The notes beneath the pieces are model-generated. The model made no database searches and was not told where the DNA came from. It worked only from the letters and a program-made list of their open reading frames with translations. Both the position numbers and the translations under genes were made by a program. A DNA stretch of 64,000 bases from positions 1 through 64,000 of the forward strand of contig NZ_VZDO01000007.1 in assembly GCF_008802405.1 (NCBI RefSeq). Direction: 5' to 3'. Positions 7,022-15,015 of this stretch are shown here, one piece after another (the stretch's first letter is position 1; the number at the start of each line of letters is the position of its first letter). The stretch is from Plantimonas leprariae. Its GTDB lineage: Bacteria; Pseudomonadota; Alphaproteobacteria; Rhizobiales; Rhizobiaceae.

Positions 7022-8527
7022 ATGACGGAACTCTTCACGGCCCGGTCGAACCTCGCATTCGCAACGCCCGAGGCCTCGCCCGGGCGCCCCTTCGACGATG
7101 CGGGCCGGGCGGTCGCCGAATTGCGGCGACTCTACGAGGGCTCCACCGCCTTCCTGCGCGACAGCTTCGCCAGGGTGCTGGCCGAGGGCGGCGACGGCGG
7201 CAAGCGCTACCGCGCCTTCTACCCGCAGATCTCGCTCGTCACCGATAGCCACGCGCGGATCGACTCGCGCCTGCCGTTCGGCCACGTGCCGACGCCCGGC
7301 GCCTATGCCACGACCGTGACGCGGCCGGACCTTTTCGAGAACTACCTCACCGAGCAGCTCGCCCTCCTGATCCGCAATCACGAGCGGCCGGTGATCGTCA
7401 GCGACGGCCAGACGCCGATCCCGCTGCATTTCGCCTTTCCGGAAGGCAGCCATGTCGACGGCGCTTCGGCCGACCGGCTGGCGAAGCCGCTCCGCGACCT
7501 CTTCGACGTGCCGGACCTCGGCTCGACGGACGACCGGATCGTCAACGGCAATTTCGAGCCGCGCCCCGGCGAGCCGATGCCGCTCGCGCCCTTCACGGCG
7601 CAACGCGTCGACTACTCGCTGCACCGCCTGTCGCATTACACGGCGACGAGCCCGCAGCATTTCCAGAACTATGTCCTGTTCACCAACTACCAGTTCTACA
7701 TCGACGAGTTCTGCGCGCTCGGCCGCGAGGCGATGCGGAACGGGGGCATGGGCTACGAGAGCTTCGTCGAGCCCGGCAACCTCATCACCTATGCCGGGCA
7801 CGGCGAACCGACGAGCGGCCTGCCCGCCCCGCGCATGCCGCAGATGCCGACCTACCACCTGACCAAGGCCGAGGGTGCCGGCATCACGATGGTGAACATC
7901 GGCGTCGGCCCGTCGAACGCCAAGACGATCACCGACCATATCGCGGTGCTCCGCCCGCACGCCTGGCTGATGCTCGGCCACTGCGCGGGCCTCCGGAACA
8001 CGCAGGCGCTCGGCGACTACGTGCTGGCGCACGCCTATGTGCGCGAGGACCACGTGCTCGACGCCGACCTGCCGGTCTGGGTGCCGATCCCGCCGCTGGC
8101 CGAGGTGCAGGTGGCGCTGGAACAGGCGGTGGCCGAGATCACCGGGCTTTCCGGCTACGAGTTGAAGAAGATCATGCGCACCGGCACGGTCGCGACGATC
8201 GACAACCGGAACTGGGAGCTGCGCGACCAGACCGAGCCGGTGGAGCGGCTGTCGCAATCGCGCGCCGTCGCGCTCGACATGGAGTCGGCGACGATCGCCG
8301 CCAACGGCTTCCGCTTCCGCGTGCCCTACGGCACGCTGCTCTGCGTTTCCGACAAGCCGCTGCACGGCGAGCTGAAGCTTCCCGGCATGGCGACCGAATT
8401 CTACAAGCGGCAGGTGGCGCAGCACCTGCAGATCGGCATCCGCACGATGGAGAAGCTCGCCGAGATGCCGCCGGAGCGGCTGCATTCGCGGAAGCTCCGC
8501 TCGTTCTTCGAGCCGGCCTTCCAGTAG
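7022..8527 (+). CDS. amn: AMP nucleosidase
   Basis: Hydrolyses AMP to adenine and ribose 5-phosphate (EC 3.2.2.4) in the cytoplasm, as part of purine balance. The 501-residue length is normal. The N-terminal AMP_N domain covers roughly residues 1-190 and a nucleoside-phosphorylase domain the rest. The latter shows GGMGYESFVEPGNLI, the phosphate-loop-like MVNIGVGPSNAKT, and VALDMESATIAANGFRF with the ribose-binding Met-Glu. No operon partner is evident. Confidence 0.93.
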   Translation: MTELFTARSNLAFATPEASPGRPFDDAGRAVAELRRLYEGSTAFLRDSFARVLAEGGDGGKRYRAFYPQISLVTDSHARIDSRLPFGHVPTPGAYATTVTRPDLFENYLTEQLALLIRNHERPVIVSDGQTPIPLHFAFPEGSHVDGASADRLAKPLRDLFDVPDLGSTDDRIVNGNFEPRPGEPMPLAPFTAQRVDYSLHRLSHYTATSPQHFQNYVLFTNYQFYIDEFCALGREAMRNGGMGYESFVEPGNLITYAGHGEPTSGLPAPRMPQMPTYHLTKAEGAGITMVNIGVGPSNAKTITDHIAVLRPHAWLMLGHCAGLRNTQALGDYVLAHAYVREDHVLDADLPVWVPIPPLAEVQVALEQAVAEITGLSGYELKKIMRTGTVATIDNRNWELRDQTEPVERLSQSRAVALDMESATIAANGFRFRVPYGTLLCVSDKPLHGELKLPGMATEFYKRQVAQHLQIGIRTMEKLAEMPPERLHSRKLRSFFEPAFQ

Positions 8528-8538
8528 CGGCCGACGGC

Positions 8539-9567
8539 GTGCCGAAATCGGGTCCCGCAGGGTCGCGGCATCGCCGCCGCTCGGCGCTGCTTGCGGCGGT
8601 GGCCGTCTTGGCGGCGGTCGTTGCGGTCGGCTTCCTCGGCGATTTCGCCGCGCCGCTCGATACGCTCGCGCAGTTCCGTGCTCATGCTTCGATACTGCTC
8701 GGGCTCTGCGGCCTCGCTCTGCTGGCGATGCGCGAGGGCAGCTTCGGCTTCGGCTCGCTGGGGCTCGCCGCGATCGGCCTCTACTCGGTGCTGCCCTTCA
8801 TGCTGCCAGCCAACGGCGGCGGGGCGGCGAAGGCCGCGCCCGGCACGCCGCGCTACACCCTCCTCCAGATGAATCTGCGCTACGATTCGCCGGACCGCTC
8901 GCAGGCGCTGCGCTTGATCGAGACGGTGAAGCCCGACGTCGTGACGGCGCAGGAGATGACGGCGGCGTGGCGGGCCGACTTCGAGCGGTTGCGCAGCGAC
9001 TATCCGTACCAGTTCACCTGCGCCGAGCCGTTCCGCTACGCCGACACGGCGATCCTGTCGCGCCGGCCGTTCGACGAGAGCCGGCTGACCGGCCGGACGC
9101 TGTGCGACGAGCGCGAGCGCTTCTCGGTGAAGACGGTCGACTTCAACGGGCTCAGCATCGCGATCGGCTCCGAACATCTCGAATGGCCGTGGCCGTGGCG
9201 GCAGCAGCGCATGCTGGGAAGCGTCGAGCCGACCCTCGCGGCCTTGCGCGATCCGACGATCATCGCGGGCGACTTCAACGCCGCCCCCTGGTCGGCGGCC
9301 GTGCGGGGCTTCGCGGCTGCGAGCGGCACGCGCGTCCTCGCCGGCATCGGCCCGACCTGGATCACCGACCTCCTGCCGGCGTCGCTCGCCCGCTATGCGG
9401 GACTGCCGATCGACAACGTGCTCGTATCGGACGGGGTGGACGTGCTCGAGGTCGAGCGGTTGGGCGCGGTCGGCTCCGACCACCTGCCGGTGCTCGTCAC
9501 CTTCACCATGCGCTTCGCCGTGCCGGACGAGCCGGAAGTAAGGAGCGCGGGGCGCCGACCGGACTGA
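8539..9567 (+). CDS. Membrane-anchored endonuclease/exonuclease/phosphatase (EEP) fold protein
   Basis: A 342-residue protein with three hydrophobic helices in the first 100 residues, then an EEP (DNase I-like) domain. Metal and catalytic motifs are visible: LLQMNLRY, VVTAQEM (Glu), IAGDFNAAPWS (Asp-Asn) and VGSDHLPVLV (Asp-His). Domain topology suggests the catalytic part is outside the cytoplasm. Substrate unknown; the family includes nucleases and phosphodiesterases. The start is a GTG 11 bases after the amn stop, so co-transcription is likely. Confidence 0.82.
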   Translation: MPKSGPAGSRHRRRSALLAAVAVLAAVVAVGFLGDFAAPLDTLAQFRAHASILLGLCGLALLAMREGSFGFGSLGLAAIGLYSVLPFMLPANGGGAAKAAPGTPRYTLLQMNLRYDSPDRSQALRLIETVKPDVVTAQEMTAAWRADFERLRSDYPYQFTCAEPFRYADTAILSRRPFDESRLTGRTLCDERERFSVKTVDFNGLSIAIGSEHLEWPWPWRQQRMLGSVEPTLAALRDPTIIAGDFNAAPWSAAVRGFAAASGTRVLAGIGPTWITDLLPASLARYAGLPIDNVLVSDGVDVLEVERLGAVGSDHLPVLVTFTMRFAVPDEPEVRSAGRRPD

Positions 9568-9579
9568 GAGCGGCCGATC

Positions 9580-9753
9580 TCAGCAGCCGCAGAAGGGCGC
9601 TGCCAGCCTCGGTGCCGCGTAGAACAGCGGCAGGAGCTGCGTTGCGGCGTCGGTGCCGAGCGCTTGGAAAGACAGCGAAGCGACGTAGAACCCGATCTGG
9701 CCGGACGGCAGGAGGTAGCCGGCGGAGCCGGCGACGAAACACTCGACGAACAT
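9580..9753 (-). CDS. Possible small hydrophobic protein after ETF-QO
   Basis: A 57-residue frame beginning 5 bases after the ETF-QO stop, where translational coupling would be possible. It is mildly hydrophobic throughout and ends in Cys-Gly-Cys. No family recognised and the ribosome binding site (GTGAGCTGG) is weak. It lies between two convergent genes and may be chance. Confidence 0.3.
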   Translation of the reverse strand: MFVECFVAGSAGYLLPSGQIGFYVASLSFQALGTDAATQLLPLFYAAPRLAAPFCGC

Positions 9754-9758
9754 CCAGC

Positions 9759-11426
9759 TCACATCGTCTGGTACACCGGGCCTTCGCCGCCTTGGGGCGG
9801 GATCCAGACGATGTTCTGGTTGGGGTCCTTGATGTCGCAGGTCTTGCAGTGGACGCAGTTCTGTGCGTTGATCACAAACTTCGGATCGCCGCCGTCCTCG
9901 TGCCATTCGTAGACGCCGGCCGGGCAGTAGCGCTGCGACAGCCCGGCGTAGACGTCGTGCTCCGAGCGCTTCTGCAGCTCCATGTCCTTGACCTTGAGAT
10001 GGACCGGCTGGTCCTCCTCGTGGTTGGTGTTCGACAGGAACACCGAGGACAGGCGGTCGAAGGTCAGCACCCCGTCCGGCTTCGGGTAGTCGATCGGCTC
10101 GCACTCGGCGGCCGGCTTCGTCGCGGCGTAGTCCGGCTTGCCGTGCCGCATCGTGCCGAAGAACGAGAAGCCGCCGAACAGCTGCTGCACCCACATGTCG
10201 ATGCCGCCGAGCATCACGCCGAGTGCCGTGCCGTAGCGCGACCAGAGCGGCTTGACGTTGCGCACGGGGCGGAGGTCCCGCCCGATCGACGACGAGCGCC
10301 AGCCGTTCTCGTAGACATGCAGCCGATCGTGCGCGCGGCTCTCGCCGATCGCCGCCACCGCCGCGTCCGCCGCCTGGATGCCGGACGCCATGGCGTTGTG
10401 GACGCCCTTGATGCGCGGCACGTTGACGAAGCCGGCCGAGCAGCCGATCAGCGCGCCGCCGGGGAAGACGAGCTTCGGCACCGACTGCCAACCGCCCTCA
10501 GTGATCGCTCGTGCGCCGTAGGCGAGGCGCTTGCCGCCTTCCAAGAGTTCCGCCACGTCGGGATGCGTCTTGTAGCGCTGGAACTCCTCGAAGGGCGACA
10601 GATACGGGTTCGCGTAGTTGAGGTGCACCACGAAGCCGACGTAAACCTGATTGCCTTCGAGGTGGTAGAGGAACGAGCCGCCGCCGGTCTTCATGTCGAG
10701 CGGCCAGCCGAAGGAGTGCTGCACGAGGCCGGGCACCGCCTTCGCCGGCTCGATCTCCCAAAGCTCCTTGATGCCGATGCCGAACTTCGGCGGCTCCCGC
10801 CCCTCCGCTAGGCCGTATTCGCGGATGGCCTGTTTGGCGAGCGAGCCGCGCACGCCCTCGCCGAGAAGCACGTACTTGCCGACGAGCGCCATGCCGCGCT
10901 GGTAGGCGCCGCCCGGCTCTCCGTCGCGCCCGATGCCCATGTCGCCGGTGGCGACGCCGACGACCGCGTTCGAATCGTCGTAGAGGAGCTCGGTCGCGGC
11001 GAAGCCCGGATAGATCTCGACGCCGAGCGCTTCGGCCTTCTCGGCCAGCCATTTGCACACGAGCCCGAGCGAGACGACGAAGTTGCCCTCGTTGTCCATG
11101 ATCTTCGGCATCAGCGCCACCGGCAGCGGCAGCCGGCCATGGGACCCGTAGAAGTAGAAGCGGTCCTTCGTCACGCGCTGGCGGATCGGCGTCTCCTCGA
11201 CACGCCATTCGGGCAGGAGTTCGTCCAGCGCGGAAGGGTCGAGCACGCAGCCGGACAGGATGTGGATGCCGACCTCGGCCGCCTTCTCCAGCACCACCAC
11301 CGACAGGTCGGGGTTCCGCTGCTTCAGCCGGATCGCCGCCGACAGGCCGGCCGGCCCCGCCCCGACGATCACGACGTCGAACTCCATCGATTCGCGCTCG
11401 GGGAGCGCTCTGGCTTCACTCATCAA
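9759..11426 (-). CDS. Electron transfer flavoprotein-ubiquinone oxidoreductase
   Basis: Peripheral inner-membrane enzyme (EC 1.5.5.1) passing electrons from ETF, loaded by acyl-CoA and other dehydrogenases, to ubiquinone. 555 residues, the full family length. The FAD-binding GAGPAG motif sits near residue 22; the C-terminal 4Fe-4S ferredoxin-like domain has CPAG and NCVHCKTCDIKDPNQNI, giving four cluster cysteines. The divergent neighbour is a uracil-DNA glycosylase, a pairing I recall from other rhizobia. Confidence 0.95.
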   Translation of the reverse strand: MMSEARALPERESMEFDVVIVGAGPAGLSAAIRLKQRNPDLSVVVLEKAAEVGIHILSGCVLDPSALDELLPEWRVEETPIRQRVTKDRFYFYGSHGRLPLPVALMPKIMDNEGNFVVSLGLVCKWLAEKAEALGVEIYPGFAATELLYDDSNAVVGVATGDMGIGRDGEPGGAYQRGMALVGKYVLLGEGVRGSLAKQAIREYGLAEGREPPKFGIGIKELWEIEPAKAVPGLVQHSFGWPLDMKTGGGSFLYHLEGNQVYVGFVVHLNYANPYLSPFEEFQRYKTHPDVAELLEGGKRLAYGARAITEGGWQSVPKLVFPGGALIGCSAGFVNVPRIKGVHNAMASGIQAADAAVAAIGESRAHDRLHVYENGWRSSSIGRDLRPVRNVKPLWSRYGTALGVMLGGIDMWVQQLFGGFSFFGTMRHGKPDYAATKPAAECEPIDYPKPDGVLTFDRLSSVFLSNTNHEEDQPVHLKVKDMELQKRSEHDVYAGLSQRYCPAGVYEWHEDGGDPKFVINAQNCVHCKTCDIKDPNQNIVWIPPQGGEGPVYQTM

Positions 11427-11596
11427 CTGTCGGGTCCGCGTTACGACTCATCGGCAAACAGTAACGGCTTGGAACGCTTCCAAACCGCCCGGCCGAGACA
11501 TAGTCGGCTTCGCCTGCGTCATCAAACGCCTCGGGTCTCGGCCGGGCGCTTCGGTCGCATGTCGCCTCCGGGCGCGGTTCCCCGTATGAAGGGGCC

Positions 11597-12454
11597 ATGA
11601 CGGACGACAGGCAAGGCGCGGCGGGCATCGGGGCGGCAGCGGCACTGCTCGAATGGTACGCGCTCGCCGGCGTCGACGTCGCCTTGCTCGACGCGCCGCG
11701 CGACCGGTTCGCGGAAGGCGCGGCGGAAGCCGAGCCCGCGCCGGCCCGGGCACCGGAGCGCCGCGAGGCACCGTCCGCGCCGCCGGCCGCGGACAGGCCG
11801 CCGGCGATCGAGCGCCTGCAGGTCGCCGTGCCGAGCGAGGTCGCGGTGGCGGACGCGCGGGAACTGGCGCGGCGGGCTGAGTCGATGGACGCGTTGCGCG
11901 AGGCGCTCGCCGGCTTCGGCGGGTGCAACCTGCGGCTCACCGCGAAATCGCTGGTGTTCGGCGACGGCAACCCGCGCGCCTCGGTGATGCTGATCGGCGA
12001 GGCGCCGGGCCGCGAGGAGGACATTTCCGGCGTGCCCTTCGTCGGTCGCTCCGGCCAGTTGCTCAACCGGATGCTGGCAGCGATCGGCATCGCCCGCGAG
12101 GACGTCTGGGTGACGAACACCGTGCCGTGGCGGCCGCCCGGCAACCGGCCGCCGACGCCAGCCGAGACCGAGATCTGCCTGCCCTTTGTCGCCCGCCAGA
12201 TCGAGCTCGTGCGCCCGCAGGTGCTCGTCTGCTTCGGCTCGCCCGCGACCAAGGCGATCCTGCAGGCGGAGGACGGCATCCTCAGGTTGCGCGGCCATTG
12301 GCTCGGCTACAGCTTCGGGCTGGAGGCGGATCAGACCATCCCCGCCATGCCGATGCTGCATCCCGCCTACCTCCTCCGGCAGCCGGCGCAGAAGCGGCTG
12401 GCATGGCGCGACCTCCTCGCGCTGAAGGCTCGGCTGGCACCCGAGATGGGTTAA
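11597..12454 (+). CDS. Uracil-DNA glycosylase, family 4-like
   Basis: A 285-residue base-excision repair enzyme that removes uracil from DNA. The catalytic core begins around residue 110: GEAPGREEDISGVPFVGRSG (active-site loop), the conserved PPGNRPPTP, and MLHPAYLLR with the C-terminal catalytic His. The first 90 residues are a variable, Ala/Pro-rich extension. Of the four cysteines that bind the 4Fe-4S cluster in classical family 4 enzymes, two are replaced (Phe in FGGC, Trp in VPWRPPGNR), so the cluster is probably absent. Confidence 0.85.
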   Translation: MTDDRQGAAGIGAAAALLEWYALAGVDVALLDAPRDRFAEGAAEAEPAPARAPERREAPSAPPAADRPPAIERLQVAVPSEVAVADARELARRAESMDALREALAGFGGCNLRLTAKSLVFGDGNPRASVMLIGEAPGREEDISGVPFVGRSGQLLNRMLAAIGIAREDVWVTNTVPWRPPGNRPPTPAETEICLPFVARQIELVRPQVLVCFGSPATKAILQAEDGILRLRGHWLGYSFGLEADQTIPAMPMLHPAYLLRQPAQKRLAWRDLLALKARLAPEMG

Positions 12455-12493
12455 GTTGTATCATTCGATTTTTCAACCTATGATATACGTAAC

Positions 12494-12509
12494 GTAAGGA
12501 AGCGTTAAC
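12494..12509 (+). promoter_or_regulatory. CtrA-type box, one mismatch, upstream of the adhesin
   Basis: GTAA-GGAAGCG-TTAAC fits TTAA-N7-TTAAC with one mismatch. It lies 59 bp upstream of the autotransporter ATG, in a markedly AT-rich stretch (12455-12555), a usual position for a CtrA-controlled promoter. Confidence 0.4.
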
Positions 12510-12567
12510 CATCTCAACAATAACCTCTGGTTGTTAGTTCACAGAACACAACCTGAGAGTTCAAACC

Positions 12568-13566
12568 ATGACGATCCTTCGCGGTGCTCGTCGGGCGTTG
12601 CCGCGCGCCCTCTTTCCAGCCTCGGGTGCGGCTCTTTTCCTCATCGGAGCGGGCACCTTCGCTGCGGATGCCCAAGTCGTTTCGCTCGATCTCCTGAACC
12701 GGCTCACGACGCTGGAGGACAGCGCAAAAGGCACGAAGTCGACCCTCGGCCTGCTCGATACGAAGACGGCGGCGAACGGCAATCTCCTTTCCGTCCACGA
12801 CGGTCTCCTCACCGGCTTGAAGACGGATGTCGGCGAGTTGCGCACCGGCCTGACGGCGGTGGATACGGCGCTCGACGGCGTGAATGCGAAGCTCGCGACG
12901 AACACCACCGACCTCGCGGACCTGCGCGTCACGGTGGGCGACCTCAGCGACCTCCTCGGCAATCTCGACGTGCCGGACGTGATCGACGTCACCGGGCCGG
13001 TCGACGTTTCCAGCATCGTCGGGTCGCTGAACCGGCAGGCGGTGTCGGTGGCGGCGAACGCGACCGGCCTCGCGAACGCCAACGTCAACATCGGCGTGCT
13101 GCAGAACAACGACGCGAAGCAGGACCTCCGGCTCGACGACCACGACCGGCGCATCACCCAGGTGACCAACGTCGTCGCCGGGCAGCAGTTGGTGCTGAAC
13201 GACCACGAGCGGCGAATCACGCAGAACACCAGCGACATCCAGCGGCACGAGGCGGCGATCGGGGACCTGCAGTCGCAAATGGCGAGCGGCTTCGCCGGCA
13301 TCGACGACGAGCTCCGCCACCAGAGCCGGCGGATCGACAAGGCGACCGAGGGCGTCGCGATGGCGATGGCGATGAAGTCGCCCGCCGTGCCGGAAGACAA
13401 AAACTTCGCGATCTTCGGCAGCTTCGGCGCGTTCGACGGGCAGACGGCGCTGGCCTTCGCCGGCGGCGTCCGCGCGACGGAAGCCCTGCAGTTCGATGCC
13501 GGGGTCGCGGTCGGGCTCGACCGGGGCAGCGTCGGCGGCCGGGCCGGCGCGACGCTCGCCTGGTGA
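12568..13566 (+). CDS. Small trimeric autotransporter adhesin (YadA-like)
   Basis: A 332-residue surface protein of the type V secretion class. Signal sequence at residues 1-36 (extended, Arg-rich start, ending ADAQ). Residues 37-255 are coiled-coil heptads rich in Leu, Asn, Asp and Thr (for instance LRLDDHDRRITQVTNVV and DHERRITQNTSDI); no YadA head repeats are visible. The last 75 residues form a YadA anchor: a helix RRIDKATEGVAMAMAM and four barrel strands ending in ATLAW. Three copies would form the outer-membrane pore. It is very short for the family, a stalk-plus-anchor form. Confidence 0.8.
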   Translation: MTILRGARRALPRALFPASGAALFLIGAGTFAADAQVVSLDLLNRLTTLEDSAKGTKSTLGLLDTKTAANGNLLSVHDGLLTGLKTDVGELRTGLTAVDTALDGVNAKLATNTTDLADLRVTVGDLSDLLGNLDVPDVIDVTGPVDVSSIVGSLNRQAVSVAANATGLANANVNIGVLQNNDAKQDLRLDDHDRRITQVTNVVAGQQLVLNDHERRITQNTSDIQRHEAAIGDLQSQMASGFAGIDDELRHQSRRIDKATEGVAMAMAMKSPAVPEDKNFAIFGSFGAFDGQTALAFAGGVRATEALQFDAGVAVGLDRGSVGGRAGATLAW

Positions 13567-13574
13567 CGGAGCAC

Positions 13575-14009
13575 CTAAGGGCCGAGCGGTTTCGCCAGGA
13601 AGAAGCGGCTGCGGCCGGCGACGAAGTCCGGCAGCTCGCCGAAGACGGCGTAGCCGCAGCGCTCGTAGGCCGCCTTCGCCTTCGGGTTGAACGTGTCGAT
13701 CCAGGCGCCGCGGCAGCCGCGGTGGAGCGCTTCGGCTTCCGCCGCATCGAGGAGACGGGCGGCGAGTCCGCGGCCGCGATGCCGCTCGGCGATCCAGAGG
13801 TTGCCGGTGAACAGCCAGTTCCAGGCGGTGTAGCCGGTGAGACCGGCTTCCGGCGGCTCGCCGGGCGCCGGGCGGAAGAAAACCCCGAGCGGCCGGCGGT
13901 CCGAGGGGCCGACCTCGCCGGCGTTGAAAGCGGACAGCTCGTCGAGGATCGTCGCGGCGTCGGCCCCGTCCGGCACGTCGGTGACTTCGAGGGGCAGGTC
14001 TTCGGTCAT
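13575..14009 (-). CDS. GNAT family N-acetyltransferase
   Basis: A 144-residue cytoplasmic acetyltransferase. The acetyl-CoA pyrophosphate loop is seen in HRGRGLAARLLDAAEAEA and motif B in FNPKAKAAYERCGYAVFGEL. The first 50 residues resemble the start of GNAT proteins with an extended substrate lobe. Acceptor unknown. It starts 4 bases after the stop of the EamA gene upstream and is probably cotranscribed with it. Confidence 0.85.
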   Translation of the reverse strand: MTEDLPLEVTDVPDGADAATILDELSAFNAGEVGPSDRRPLGVFFRPAPGEPPEAGLTGYTAWNWLFTGNLWIAERHRGRGLAARLLDAAEAEALHRGCRGAWIDTFNPKAKAAYERCGYAVFGELPDFVAGRSRFFLAKPLGP

Positions 14010-14013
14010 CGCG

Positions 14014-14970
14014 TCAGCTCGCCGGCGAAGGCGTGACCTTGCGCGACTTGCGCCGCTTGATGCCGAGCCGGCTCTCCCGGAAGATGATGAAGGTGCCGGC
14101 CGCGACGACGATCAGGCCGCCGACGAAGGTCGTCGGCGCGACCACCTCGTCGAACAGCACGTAGCCGATGGTGATCGCGAGGAAGAGCGAGGTGTATTCG
14201 AACGGCGCGATGGTGGACGTGTCGGCATAGCGGTAGCAGGCTGTCATCAGGAGTTGGCCGACGCCGCCGCAGAGCCCGGCGAGGATCAGGTAGGCGGCCT
14301 GCCGCGGCTCCGGCACGATCCAGCCGAAGGGGAGCGAGAACAGCGCGATGCCGCTGCAGGTCAGCGAGAAGTAGACGACGATCGTCGCGGTCTTCTCGGT
14401 GCGCACCAGCCGGCGGATCTGGATCATCGCGACGGCCGAGACGACCGAAGCGCAGAGCGAGGCGATCATGCCCCAGCCTTCGGCCGGGTCCAGCCCCTCG
14501 GACAGAAGCGTCAGGTTCGGCGCGGAGACGACGAGGATGCCGACGAGGCCGATGAGCACCGCAGTCCAACGGTAGATGCCGACCCGCTCCTTCAGGACGA
14601 GCGCGGCGGCGGCGACCGTGAACAGCGGCGCGGCATAGGAGATCGAGATCCATTCCGGATAGGGCAGCCGCGTCAGCGCGAAGAAGCCGAGGCCCATCGA
14701 GGTGACGCCGATCAGGCCGCGCAGGACGTGGCCCGGAAAGTCGTCGGTCCGCATCGCGGTCGCGAGGTCGCCGAGCCAGAACAGGTAGGCCGCCACCGGG
14801 ATCAGCGCGAAGAAGGAGCGGAAGAAGACGATCTCGCCCGCCGGTATGCCTTCGCCCGCGAGCTTGATCGCGGTCTGCATGCCGACGAAGAAGACGACCG
14901 AGATCACCTTCAGGAGAATACCGCGTGCCGGACTCGCCGCGCTCTCCGCGACGGGTTGCGAGATCGCCAT
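14014..14970 (-). CDS. EamA/DMT family transporter
   Basis: A 318-residue inner-membrane protein with about ten transmembrane helices in two EamA repeats (residues about 15-150 and 165-300), as in RhaT/RarD-type drug/metabolite exporters. Characteristic segments are PYPEWISISYAAPLFTVAAA and PFEYTSLFLAITIGYVLFDE at equivalent repeat positions. Substrate unknown; it may be an amino-acid or small-metabolite exporter. Confidence 0.88.
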   Translation of the reverse strand: MAISQPVAESAASPARGILLKVISVVFFVGMQTAIKLAGEGIPAGEIVFFRSFFALIPVAAYLFWLGDLATAMRTDDFPGHVLRGLIGVTSMGLGFFALTRLPYPEWISISYAAPLFTVAAAALVLKERVGIYRWTAVLIGLVGILVVSAPNLTLLSEGLDPAEGWGMIASLCASVVSAVAMIQIRRLVRTEKTATIVVYFSLTCSGIALFSLPFGWIVPEPRQAAYLILAGLCGGVGQLLMTACYRYADTSTIAPFEYTSLFLAITIGYVLFDEVVAPTTFVGGLIVVAAGTFIIFRESRLGIKRRKSRKVTPSPAS

Positions 14971-15015
14971 GAAATGCCAACGGGCGCGGGCGGTGGAAGC
15001 CCGCGCTCCCTTTCC

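Noticed and set aside
8401-9483. Minus-strand frame opposite the EEP-fold gene
   Set aside because: Shadow composition; the plus strand has all EEP catalytic motifs.
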